Of a stretch of 64,000 nucleotides of DNA, positions 52,812 through 60,265 are shown piece by piece; position 1 is the first letter of the stretch; each line of letters begins with the position of its first letter. Location: positions 62,001 through 126,000 of the forward strand of contig NZ_BCSX01000004.1 in NCBI RefSeq assembly GCF_001570425.1. Reading direction: 5' to 3'. Source of the stretch: Mycolicibacterium brisbanense. GTDB lineage: Bacteria; Actinomycetota; Actinomycetes; Mycobacteriales; Mycobacteriaceae. Below the pieces are notes generated by a model. That model had not been told where the DNA came from. It saw only the letters and a list, made by a program, of their open reading frames with translations, and ran no database searches. A program made the translations under genes and the position numbers.

Positions 52812-53849
52812 GTTTGTGAGGTCGCGCAACTGCTCGATGAGCCTCACCCGGTCGGCGGTCGTCGCGGCGATCGGGACCACGTTGAGCACCGTGACACCAG
52901 ATTCTCGGAAGGCCTGCACGCGTTCCTTGACGAACCCGGCGGGTCCGATCAGGGAGATGTCCCGGATAAGCTCGTCGGGAACGGCCTTGGCCGCGGCGTC
53001 CTTGTCACCGGCCAGGTACAGCTCCTGGATCCGATCAGCCTGTGCGCCATAGCCATAGCGGGTCGCCAGGCGGTGATAGAAATTCTTCTCCTTGGCGCCC
53101 ATGCCGCCGATATACAGCGCCACATGGGGTTTGACGAATTCGCGCAGCGGCTCGACGTCGTCACCGATGGCCAGCACCGGGCTGGCGTAGACCTCGAGCG
53201 GCCCTAGCGCGGGATCGCGTCTGGCCTGCCCGGTGGCCAGAGCGTCACCCCAGACCTCGCCGGCTTTCTCGGGCAGGTAGAAGATCGGCTGCCAACCCTC
53301 GGCGGCCTCGGCAGCCAGCTCGACATTCTTCGGCCCCAGAGCGGCGAGCAAGATCGGAATACGTTCGCGGACTGGATGATTGATGAGTTTCAAGGCCTTG
53401 CCCAGGCCCGTCCCGCGGTCAGCCGGGAGCGGAATGGTGTAGTGGTCACCAACGAACTCGAGAGCCTCTCGACGCCACACGCGGCGGCAGATGTCGATGA
53501 TCTCGCGGGTACGCGCGATCGGGGCGTCGTAGGGCACACCGTGGAAGCCTTCGATGACCTGCGGTCCAGAGGCGCCCAGGCCCAGGATGAATCTGCCGTC
53601 GGACACGTAGTCCAATCCGGCGGCCGTCATCGCAGTCAGCGTGGGCGTGCGGGTGTAGATCTGCAGGATGCCCGAAGCCAGTTGAACCCGCTCGGTGCAG
53701 GCGGCCAGATAGCCGAGCGCGCTGACTGCGTCGAACGAATATGCCTCTGGCACAAAGATAATATCGATGCCGGCCCGTTCCAGGTCGGCGACCTCGGCCG
53801 CGACGTCCTTGAATCCGCCTGCGTAGTTGATGCCCAAACCGATGCGCAT
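52806..53849 (-). CDS. LLM-class F420-dependent oxidoreductase
   Basis: This 347-residue enzyme has the F420-type luciferase-like pattern: MRIGLGINYAGGFKDV, DIIFVPEAYSFDAVSALGYLAACTERVQLASGI, and RFILGLGASGPQVIEGFHG. A strong GGAGGA site precedes the ATG. It follows the SnoaL-like gene by 26 bp, so the two form an operon read away from the PadR regulator. Substrate unknown; such enzymes reduce or oxidise small organic molecules with F420. Confidence 0.9.
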   Translation of the reverse strand: MRIGLGINYAGGFKDVAAEVADLERAGIDIIFVPEAYSFDAVSALGYLAACTERVQLASGILQIYTRTPTLTAMTAAGLDYVSDGRFILGLGASGPQVIEGFHGVPYDAPIARTREIIDICRRVWRREALEFVGDHYTIPLPADRGTGLGKALKLINHPVRERIPILLAALGPKNVELAAEAAEGWQPIFYLPEKAGEVWGDALATGQARRDPALGPLEVYASPVLAIGDDVEPLREFVKPHVALYIGGMGAKEKNFYHRLATRYGYGAQADRIQELYLAGDKDAAAKAVPDELIRDISLIGPAGFVKERVQAFRESGVTVLNVVPIAATTADRVRLIEQLRDLTNE

Positions 53850-53875
53850 GATGGGAGTCCTCCGTCTCGTCGCGG

Positions 53876-54286
53876 CTAGGCCTGCTTGGCGCTGATCTCG
53901 TCGAGGGCCTCGGCCTGGATGCGGCCGAACTGTGCCGCCATCGCCTCGGACAACGCCTGCGCGCCCGACAACGGCCGCACCATCACCATGAAGTCATCGA
54001 TCAGGCCGTCGTCGTTCATGTGCAGGAAGTCGCATCCCGTGATCTTCTTACCGGCCACGTTCGCCTCGAACACCAGGGCATGATCCCGGCCGCCGGCGTC
54101 GGCGATCTCGCGGATGTAGTGGAAGTCCTCGAACACCCGCATGACCCCGCGCAGGATCGCGGCGGTGATCGGCTTGCCGGGGTAGGGCTTGAAGGCCACG
54201 GGACTGGTGAACACCACGTCGTCGGCCAGCAGGGCGGCCATGGCCTCTTCGTCGCGGGCTTCGACGGCCTGTCGGAACGGATGCAT
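53876..54286 (-). CDS. SnoaL/NTF2-like protein
   Basis: This 136-residue protein has the cone-shaped NTF2 fold pattern: HPFRQAVEARDEEAMAALLADDVVFTSPVAFKPYPGK and the C-terminal LHMNDDGLIDDFMVMVRPL. Members are isomerases, cyclases or ligand-binding proteins. It is the first gene after the PadR-type operator and is transcribed with the oxidoreductase. The ATG at 54286 follows a GAGGTG site. Confidence 0.85.
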   Translation of the reverse strand: MHPFRQAVEARDEEAMAALLADDVVFTSPVAFKPYPGKPITAAILRGVMRVFEDFHYIREIADAGGRDHALVFEANVAGKKITGCDFLHMNDDGLIDDFMVMVRPLSGAQALSEAMAAQFGRIQAEALDEISAKQA

Positions 54287-54296
54287 CCCACACCTC

Positions 54297-54320
54297 ACAT
54301 AGTCAATTTGTTGAGTATTG
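54297..54320. promoter_or_regulatory. PadR operator, left copy
   Basis: ATAGTCA-ATTTGT-TGAGTAT has one mismatch between arms and the same six-base spacer as the copy at 54361-54384. It sits just ahead of the SnoaL-like gene. Confidence 0.65.
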
Positions 54321-54360
54321 GAGCCACGGTAACGGTGGATGGCCTCGCTGTCTAGAGGCC

Positions 54361-54384
54361 GAATAGTCAATTAGGTGACTATTC
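54361..54384. promoter_or_regulatory. PadR operator, right copy
   Basis: GAATAGTCA-ATTAGG-TGACTATTC is a perfect 9-bp inverted repeat ending 19 bp before the PadR GTG. Two copies in the same divergent interval point to autoregulation and repression of the neighbouring operon. Confidence 0.75.
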
Positions 54385-54403
54385 ATGTTGTACGATCCCC
54401 GGC

Positions 54404-54967
54404 GTGGCGCTTCGTGATGCGGTGCTCGCCGCCTTGCTCGACGGCGAATCGTCGGGCTACGACCTGGCCAAGGCGTTCGACGCCTCGGTGGCCAACTTCT
54501 GGATGGCCACGCCCCAGCAGCTCTACCGCGAGCTCGACCGGTTGGCCGAGGACGGACTGATCCAGGCCCGTGTGGTCCAGCAGGACAGGCGCCCGAACAA
54601 GCGGATGTACTCCCTGACCGACACTGGCCGCGCCGCATTGCGGCAGTTCACTGCCACGCCGCCCAAACCCTCGATGCTGCGCGACGAGCTACTGGTCAAG
54701 GTGGCGGCGTTGGATGCCGGTGACGCCGCCGCGGTGCGCGACCTGGTTGCTGAATTCGCGCAACGCGCGACGGTGAAACTCGCTCGCTACGAACGGGGCC
54801 GGGCGGTTCTGCTGGATGGGCGCACCGAGGAGCAGTACCTCAACGAGGCCGAGCGGGTGGGCCCCTACCTGACCCTGCTGCGGGGAATCTCGTTCGAGCA
54901 GGAGAACATTCGATGGGCCGAGCACACGGTGGCCGCCATCGAACGGAGAATCAACGCGCTCCGATAG
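54404..54967 (+). CDS. PadR-family transcriptional regulator
   Basis: This 187-residue regulator has the PadR winged helix (LRDAVLAALLDGESSGYDLAKAFD, PQQLYRELDRLAEDGLI, RRPNKRMYSLTDTGRAALRQF) and a C-terminal dimerisation helix pair of the Vir/AphA type. The GTG start gives the standard MALRDAVLAAL opening. It is divergent from the SnoaL-LLM operon with two matching palindromes between them. It likely represses both and is released by a small molecule, perhaps the oxidoreductase substrate. Confidence 0.9.
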   Translation: MALRDAVLAALLDGESSGYDLAKAFDASVANFWMATPQQLYRELDRLAEDGLIQARVVQQDRRPNKRMYSLTDTGRAALRQFTATPPKPSMLRDELLVKVAALDAGDAAAVRDLVAEFAQRATVKLARYERGRAVLLDGRTEEQYLNEAERVGPYLTLLRGISFEQENIRWAEHTVAAIERRINALR

Positions 54968-55163
54968 TGGGGCCCGCGGCGGCCAAATGTCCGCCTGACT
55001 TGCGAAAACTGGCTCTCTGCTGGCTGTTTCGTGCCTGCTGGCTGTGGACGCGGATCGAAAAAGTTGGGAAGTCTTGGAATAACCGCTGTGGGCCGTTGAT
55101 TGCAATTGGTAAGACCCGCTCAACCCGGGCGGGGTTACCGGTGACCAAGTGGGGTGGTCAGAG

Positions 55164-55415
55164 GTGCAATTGAAGAACAATCAGAGACGGCTCAAGACCG
55201 TTTCGGCCGGCGTTGGGCTGGCCGCCGTGGTGGCGATGGGCGCTGTCGGGCTGCTCGCGAGCGGTGCGTCCGGCGGCCTGCAGATGCAGTCGCAACCCGA
55301 GATGACGACCGGCCAGACCGTCACTCAAACGACGGCCGAAAAGTCGCCTGCGACCTCGGTGGCGACACCGCCGTTCACCTTCACGACGCCGGAGGGTTTC
55401 GCGGTACCGCACTGA
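55164..55415 (+). CDS. Small exported protein, paralogue of the gene at 26999
   Basis: This 83-residue protein has a basic N-terminus, a hydrophobic segment (VGLAAVVAMGAVGLLASG) and a Thr/Pro-rich tail ending in PEGFAVPH. It shares the order TVTQTT, PATSVATP and PxGFAxxH with the gene at 26999. The GTG at 55164 is chosen; a GTG at 55149 would add five residues. Probably membrane-anchored or secreted. Unknown function. The 196 bp before it contains no other gene that I can support. Confidence 0.72.
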   Translation: MQLKNNQRRLKTVSAGVGLAAVVAMGAVGLLASGASGGLQMQSQPEMTTGQTVTQTTAEKSPATSVATPPFTFTTPEGFAVPH

Positions 55416-55447
55416 TCGTCGACTGACGGTGCTCTAGTGTCGCGGCG

Positions 55448-56041
55448 GTGGAACTGGCACTTGTCGGCCAAGCTGCCGCGATGTTCGCGGTCACCAATGT
55501 CGACGACATGGTGATGCTGACGGTCTTCTTCGGCAGGGCCGCAGGCAGACGGCCGGCAGTGACGCGTGTTGTCGCCGGTCAGTATCTGGGGTTCAGCGCG
55601 ATCGTCGCCGTTTCGGTGCTCGGCGCACTGGGCGCGACGCTCCTGCCGGACGATGCCGTCCCGTACCTCGGACTGCTTCCGGTCGCCCTGGGCATCCGCG
55701 CGGGCTGGATGGCGTGGCGCTCACGACACGAGCCGGCCCACGACGTCGATCGCGACGACGGCGTCGGCCTACTTCACGTCGCTGTGGTGACCTTCGCCAA
55801 CGGCGGAGACAACATCGGCGTCTACGTCCCGGTGTTCGCGGTCGCGGGCATCAGCAGCATCGTCGGCTACGTCGCGGTGTTCCTCGTCGGCGTCGCGATC
55901 TGGTGCGCTGCGGGCTACTACCTCGCAGGCAGGCCCGCCATCGCGACAGCGCTGTCGCGGTGGGGGCACATCGTCCTGCCCGTCATCCTCATCGGCATCG
56001 GGCTACGGATCCTGGTCCAGGGCAACGCGTTCGGGTTGTGA
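55448..56041 (+). CDS. CadD-like cadmium-resistance/small transporter
   Basis: This 197-residue membrane protein has about five helices and the family motif FAVTNVDDMVMLTVFFGRA near the N-terminus, then FANGGDNIGVYVPVFA in the middle. The paired DD and GGDN motifs are typical of CadD relatives that export divalent cations. TAGTGT seven bases before the GTG suggests a leaderless mRNA. Metal specificity is inferred from the family. Confidence 0.82.
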   Translation: MELALVGQAAAMFAVTNVDDMVMLTVFFGRAAGRRPAVTRVVAGQYLGFSAIVAVSVLGALGATLLPDDAVPYLGLLPVALGIRAGWMAWRSRHEPAHDVDRDDGVGLLHVAVVTFANGGDNIGVYVPVFAVAGISSIVGYVAVFLVGVAIWCAAGYYLAGRPAIATALSRWGHIVLPVILIGIGLRILVQGNAFGL

Positions 56042-56059
56042 CGTGCCGGATGGCAGCGG

Positions 56060-56332
56060 TCAGCAGCCCCAACCGCCGCCCCAGCCTGCGTAGCCGTAGC
56101 CAGGGTAGCCCCACGGCGGCGGCGGCGGAGGTGGCGGCGGACCCCAGTACCACGGTTGTCCCCAGCCCGGGCCCCAGCCGTGATGCCCCCAGCCCCAGCC
56201 CTGTACGAACGTCGTTGTCGACAGGTCCTGCGACGTGGGAGCGGCATGCCCGATACCGGCGCTCAGGCCGAGGGCGGCGATGCCCAACCCTCCGGCGATA
56301 GCGGCTTTGGCAAATGTTCGCTTGAGTTTCAT
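56060..56332 (-). CDS. Small secreted Gly/Trp/Pro-rich protein
   Basis: This 90-residue protein has a clean signal peptide (MKLKRTFAKAAIAGGLGIAALGLSAG, cut after HAA), then a low-complexity mature part. That part has GWGWGHHGWGPGWGQPWYWG, a nine-proline run and GYPGYGYAGWGGGWGC. It has aromatic/glycine character of cell-wall or matrix proteins and ends in a single Cys. The polyproline run could be a substrate for prolyl hydroxylation, though it is exported. Unknown function. Confidence 0.72.
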   Translation of the reverse strand: MKLKRTFAKAAIAGGLGIAALGLSAGIGHAAPTSQDLSTTTFVQGWGWGHHGWGPGWGQPWYWGPPPPPPPPPWGYPGYGYAGWGGGWGC

Positions 56333-56569
56333 GGGTGGCGCCACCTCGTTCATAGCCAGTCCGACCCCGGCCAGGTCCTGCGCGATTGTTCGCACCTGGT
56401 CGCGGTAATGGAGCCTACTCTTCTCCGGTCCGGATTGACATCCCTGTCGGCGTGGCGACAATGAGCAAAACAAGTCGCGGACTTGTTGTTACAGCAAACA
56501 ATTGGCGCCGCCGGTTCTGGAACGAGGTCATCGTCACCCGAGTCGCGAGACCGCGACAACAATGCGACG

Positions 56570-56809
56570 ATGCGTTGCGTGGACGACGCAAACACCGCCC
56601 AGGCCCGCGTTCTGCTGGCCGCGCTGTGGGAGCAGGTGAACGACACGTCATCGAAGCTCGAAGCAGCCGAACGCCGACTCGCCCGTGCGCATGCCGGCGT
56701 CAGTTCGCACCACCGCCGCGCGGCCGCAGACCTACGCCACGAGCTGTACCACGAGCATCGATTGATCGATGAACTGCACCGCCGGTTCCCCGCTGCGAGG
56801 CGCGTCTAG
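56570..56809 (+). CDS. Small helical protein of unknown function
   Basis: This 79-residue protein is mostly helix with heptad-like Ala/Leu/Arg/Glu/His content (TSSKLEAAERRLARAHAGVSSHHRRAAADLRHELYHEHRLIDELHRRF). It is convergent with the peptidase gene, overlapping its stop by four bases. No family is recognised. Another ATG eight bases upstream is out of frame. Real-gene status is likely but not certain. Confidence 0.5.
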   Translation: MRCVDDANTAQARVLLAALWEQVNDTSSKLEAAERRLARAHAGVSSHHRRAAADLRHELYHEHRLIDELHRRFPAARRV

Positions 56810-58746
56810 GGCAGGTTCAACCACGCGGTCAGCACATGGCCGTTCGGGTCGACCGCGTACAAGTCGATATCCGTGTCGTCGTGCGTGACCGCGGCGACGT
56901 GACTCTTCTGGCTGAACTGGGCACCGCCCACCTCGTTCCATCCCTCCCAGCCGGCGGCGCCGGCTCGCCACCAGGCGGTGTAGACACCGCCGTCGGTACC
57001 GACACCGAACAGATCCAGGTTGGTGCCGCGAGCCACGGCTGTGAGCGGGGTCAGCTGGGCGAACAGCCCGGTGCCGACTGGTTGCCAGTCGCGCCAGCCT
57101 TCGCCCTCACGCCACCCCGCCGAGTACACAGCCGAATCGGCGCCGTCCATGCCGACACCGAACAGGTCGATGTTCTTGCCGCGCACCGCCGCTGCGATCG
57201 GAGTCGTCTGGCTGAAGGTGCCAGAGCCGATCGGCGTCCAGTCGTGCCAGCCGTCGCCCTGTCCCCACCAGGCGGAGTAGACAGCGCCGTCGGTTCCGAC
57301 CGCGACCAGATGAATTTCGTCTTCGCGAAGGACCGCCGTCACCGGCGTCGACGGCGAGAACACCCCGCTACCGATCGTCGCCCAGCCGCCCCAATTCGGT
57401 CCGCCCCGCCACCATGCTGAGTACACGCGACCGTCGGTGGCCACTGCATACAGGTCGATATTTCCACCGCGTGCCAGTGCGCTGACGCGCGTTCCAGGTG
57501 CGAACTGCCGGTGACCGATGGGTGCCCAACCACTCCAGTGGGGACCCCCTCGCCACCATGCTGTGTACACCCGAGAATCGTCGTGCACCGCATACAGATC
57601 GCGATCCGAGCCGCGAGCCAGCGCGGTGATCGGCGCCCCCTGAGGAAATGACATGGGGCGCACCGGTATCCAGTTCGACCAGTGTGGGCCACCGCGCCAC
57701 CAGCTCGTGTAGACCGGCCCGTCCTGTCCGACCGCATACAAGTCGATGTTCGAACCGTCCGCCGCCGCGCCGACCGGGGTCAGATCGCTGAACACGCCCG
57801 ATCGGATCTGGGACCAGCCCACCCACGGGTTGACGTAGGTGCAGCGCACGGTCGTGGAACCGGGCAGCGATGCCTTCGCGATGATGCGGCCGCGGTCGTC
57901 GAACATGTTGAGTGTCTTGCCCGTACCGGCTCCGAGCGCCAAGCCACTGTGCGTGCCGGAGTCGGCAACATCGAACGTCAGCGTCCCGAAGTCGGCCAGT
58001 TGGGTGAGGCTGGGGTTGACGGACGGCCCCGACTCGGGCCGCTCCACGACCCACTCCGCCGAGTCTGCGCGCCACTTGGCGCCACCGGGTTTGCCGATTG
58101 TCAGGGAAGTGACCGTCGAGCGGGTCCTGTTGACGTACAACACCGATGCCGTGGTGGATGCCGCCCCATCCGGCACGACGATGATCGTGATCGCATCACC
58201 GACGGTGACGACGAAGTTGGAGATCGTGACCGATTGGGCGGGAACCCATTCCACCCACGCGTACAGGTCGACCGGCCCGGCGTTGATGTTGCCGCCCGAC
58301 CCGACCGAGCTCTTCGACGCGATGCCTGCCTGGCACACATCGGAGCCCGGGTGAAACCCGCCGATTCCCACCCAGTTCGCGCAGTAGTAGCTCTGATCAT
58401 CGGTCGGTACCCCGACGTGGGGCACGGTCCACTCGCCGAGCACCCAGTCGAACGAGTCTCCCTGAGGTGGTGAGACGACCGCGCCGCACCACGCGGCGTT
58501 GTCGGCGAACCTCAGCGTCGGGCGCCGGCCGGGGAGCCCTTCGGGATGAAGTTCGACCTCGGCCGTCACGACCTTCATGCCCCGCAGATCCGCGAGGAGC
58601 CGGTCGTAGCGCTCACGCTGCCGCGGGTCTGCCGGACGTTTCGGAAAGCCGTACCGCATCAGATCCTGGTCGGAGGCCGCCGCGGGGTCCCAGCGATCCG
58701 GTGGAACGTCAAATGTAGTGATCTGCGGTACTTCTCGCACCTGCAT
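56806..58746 (-). CDS. G1 (eqolisin) peptidase fused to a seven-repeat propeller/lectin domain
   Basis: Residues 1-240 match the G1 glutamic peptidase fold: WVLGEWTVP, YYCANWVGIGGF, catalytic Q139 (VCQAGI) and E231 (AEWVVERP). From about 310 to the end there are seven tandem units of about 47 residues. Each unit has DLYAVGxDGxVYxxWWRGGxxW followed by xxWxPIGxGxFSxxTP, as in a seven-bladed propeller or PLL-type lectin. There is no signal peptide or membrane helix, which is odd for an acid-active peptidase. A GTGGAG site precedes the ATG. The propeller may bind carbohydrate and direct the peptidase to a surface. Confidence 0.85.
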   Translation of the reverse strand: MQVREVPQITTFDVPPDRWDPAAASDQDLMRYGFPKRPADPRQRERYDRLLADLRGMKVVTAEVELHPEGLPGRRPTLRFADNAAWCGAVVSPPQGDSFDWVLGEWTVPHVGVPTDDQSYYCANWVGIGGFHPGSDVCQAGIASKSSVGSGGNINAGPVDLYAWVEWVPAQSVTISNFVVTVGDAITIIVVPDGAASTTASVLYVNRTRSTVTSLTIGKPGGAKWRADSAEWVVERPESGPSVNPSLTQLADFGTLTFDVADSGTHSGLALGAGTGKTLNMFDDRGRIIAKASLPGSTTVRCTYVNPWVGWSQIRSGVFSDLTPVGAAADGSNIDLYAVGQDGPVYTSWWRGGPHWSNWIPVRPMSFPQGAPITALARGSDRDLYAVHDDSRVYTAWWRGGPHWSGWAPIGHRQFAPGTRVSALARGGNIDLYAVATDGRVYSAWWRGGPNWGGWATIGSGVFSPSTPVTAVLREDEIHLVAVGTDGAVYSAWWGQGDGWHDWTPIGSGTFSQTTPIAAAVRGKNIDLFGVGMDGADSAVYSAGWREGEGWRDWQPVGTGLFAQLTPLTAVARGTNLDLFGVGTDGGVYTAWWRAGAAGWEGWNEVGGAQFSQKSHVAAVTHDDTDIDLYAVDPNGHVLTAWLNLP

Positions 58747-59166
58747 GGCTGCTCCACTCTCAGGTAAGTATCAGTGAACGGCGGGCCTTCGCCTCAGCTG
58801 CGATACGCCACTCAGCCGGGCCAAGAACCGTGGCACGACAAGTATCGGCTCGGGCGGGCAGCACACCCTCGAGTAGTCGACTACTCGATTGCGGAGGGCC
58901 TTGCGGCGGCTGGGGCGAGTCTCCTGAAGGCAAGGCAGCAGCGTCACTCCACGCGACAGTTGATCAAGCGCTGAAGGAGTAAGACCGGCAACGAGTTTCG
59001 TCGTTGCCGGTACCGATCCATTGCGGTGATCGTCGCGCGGGTCGAAAATCCGGGTGAAGGCCAGGAACATCACTGATCCAATTGCGGCAAGTTGCATTTG
59101 GACAGTGGCGCGGCGAGGTACCCTCCGCGATGGACACAGCCTGGGCGTTGGGAAGGGGAGATACGG
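58747..59166. other. 420-bp intergenic region
   Basis: No convincing gene is seen. An in-frame stretch at 58774-58974 could encode 66 residues but has no ribosome site. The region holds the 20-bp palindrome at 58869-58888 and the upstream sequences of the divergent peptidase and DUF1942 genes, including AGGGGAG just before 59167. Confidence 0.7.
58869..58888. promoter_or_regulatory. Perfect 20-bp palindrome TCGAGTAGTCGACTACTCGA
   Basis: Ten-base arms with no spacer. The core GAGTAGT..ACTACTC is shared with the site at 52796-52811. It lies between the peptidase gene (123 bp away) and the DUF1942 gene (280 bp away). Confidence 0.6.
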
Positions 59167-59829
59167 GTGAAGATCAACAAGCTTGCGGCGCCCGTTGGCA
59201 TCGCCGCGATCGGGGTCGGCATGGCCGGCGCTACGGCGGGCCCCGCCTCTGCGGCCAACAACATCAGGCCGTACGGCCAGCAGGAGACGCTGAACGACTA
59301 CGGCACCGGTGCCCCGATGATCGGCTACACGGTCAAGGGCCTTGCCCCGAGTTCGGACCCCGTGCCGCACAACGGCCAACTGTATGCAGCGATCGTGAAA
59401 GTCTCAGGGCTCGGAGGCTGGGCCACCCCGTTGATCCCGCTGTTCAACGCCCGCGCCGAGAGCGGGGCGAACTACCGGGTCATCGGCGGGGGCGTGCCGC
59501 CGGCACCGCCTGGCGGGACGACGACCGGCACACTCTACTTCGACGTAGTGGGCGATCCGCCGAACAGCGTCGTCTACAACGACGGCGTTCAGGACCTTCT
59601 GGTTTGGGTGTCCGGCGCCCCGGAGGGTGGCGTCCCTGGTGGCCCGCCAGACACGGCAGGCGAGTCCTCCGAGATCATCGCCCCACCACCCGCCGAGGAA
59701 GCTCCAACGGGGGGCGATGAGTTTGCCCCTCAAGTCGTCGCGCCGCCCCCCTACCAGCTCACCCAACCGGAGCTGGCTGCACCAGGGTTCAATGGCGGAG
59801 ACCACGGCGGCGGTGGTGGACATCGTTGA
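59167..59829 (+). CDS. Secreted MPT63-like (DUF1942) protein with Pro/Gly-rich tail
   Basis: This 220-residue protein has a signal peptide (KINKLAAPVGIAAIGVGMAGATAGPASA). The immunoglobulin-like DUF1942 domain has TLNDYGTGAPMIGYTVKGL, NARAESGANYRVIGGG, TGTLYFDVVGDPPNSVVYNDGVQDLLVW. This matches MPT63, a major secreted antigen of M. tuberculosis. An extra tail of about 65 residues rich in Pro, Gly, Glu and ending HGGGGGHR is absent from MPT63. The GTG at 59167 has an AGGGGAG site. Confidence 0.87.
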   Translation: MKINKLAAPVGIAAIGVGMAGATAGPASAANNIRPYGQQETLNDYGTGAPMIGYTVKGLAPSSDPVPHNGQLYAAIVKVSGLGGWATPLIPLFNARAESGANYRVIGGGVPPAPPGGTTTGTLYFDVVGDPPNSVVYNDGVQDLLVWVSGAPEGGVPGGPPDTAGESSEIIAPPPAEEAPTGGDEFAPQVVAPPPYQLTQPELAAPGFNGGDHGGGGGHR

Positions 59830-59837
59830 GCAACTAA

Positions 59838-59870
59838 CCCCACGGTTGCCCGACGAGGGCAACCGTGGGG
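59838..59870 (+). terminator. Intrinsic terminator after the DUF1942 gene
   Basis: A perfect 14-bp stem (CCCCACGGTTGCCC with its complement) around the loop GACGA begins nine bases after the stop codon. There is no T run, as in I-shaped mycobacterial terminators. Confidence 0.85.
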
Positions 59871-60078
59871 AACTGGGCTGACTGCTGGCCCCAACTCCGA
59901 ATCGGTTCTGCTTCAGCGGGATCGGCGAGAACGAGCACCAGCCCCGGTGCCCATGGTCGGCGCGGGCACGCGGATCTGTGCCATTCGCGGGACCCTGCCG
60001 GGGAGAGTGAGACGGCTTGTGCTCGATCGGTAACGGACGTGTCGAGCGAATGCGCTGCTAAACGCCGGTTTTGAAGAG

Positions 60079-60151
60079 TGCCCCCGGCAGGATTCGAACC
60101 TGCGGCCTTCTGCTCCGGAGGCAGACGCTCTATCCCCTGAGCTACGGGGGC
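60079..60151 (-). tRNA. tRNA-Arg (anticodon CCG)
   Basis: A 73-nt tRNA on the minus strand with acceptor stem GCCCCCG/CGGGGGC, a D-arm starting GCTCAGGGGATAGAGC, anticodon loop CTCCGGA (CCG, reading CGG), and T-arm GCAGGTTCGAATCCTGC. The 3' CCA is not encoded. It sits next to argS, divergently arranged. Confidence 0.95.
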
Positions 60152-60265
60152 GCAGTGTCAACGGGCTGTCCGAGACATCTGTGCCATTGGGCGTGCATAG
60201 CGTAGCGCATCAGAACCGGAACACCGATTCGGGGCGTGAATGCCCAGGCCATAGGATGGACCCCC

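Noticed and set aside
52806..54286. Oxidoreductase and SnoaL-like genes as part of the GT60 operon
   Set aside because: They are on the same strand, but a separate -10 box and a palindrome lie between them and the 89-residue gene; read-through is possible but not supported as a single unit.
58774..58974. 66-codon frame in the 420-bp gap
   Set aside because: There is no ribosome site or leaderless promoter, it spans the 20-bp palindrome, and composition is not convincing.
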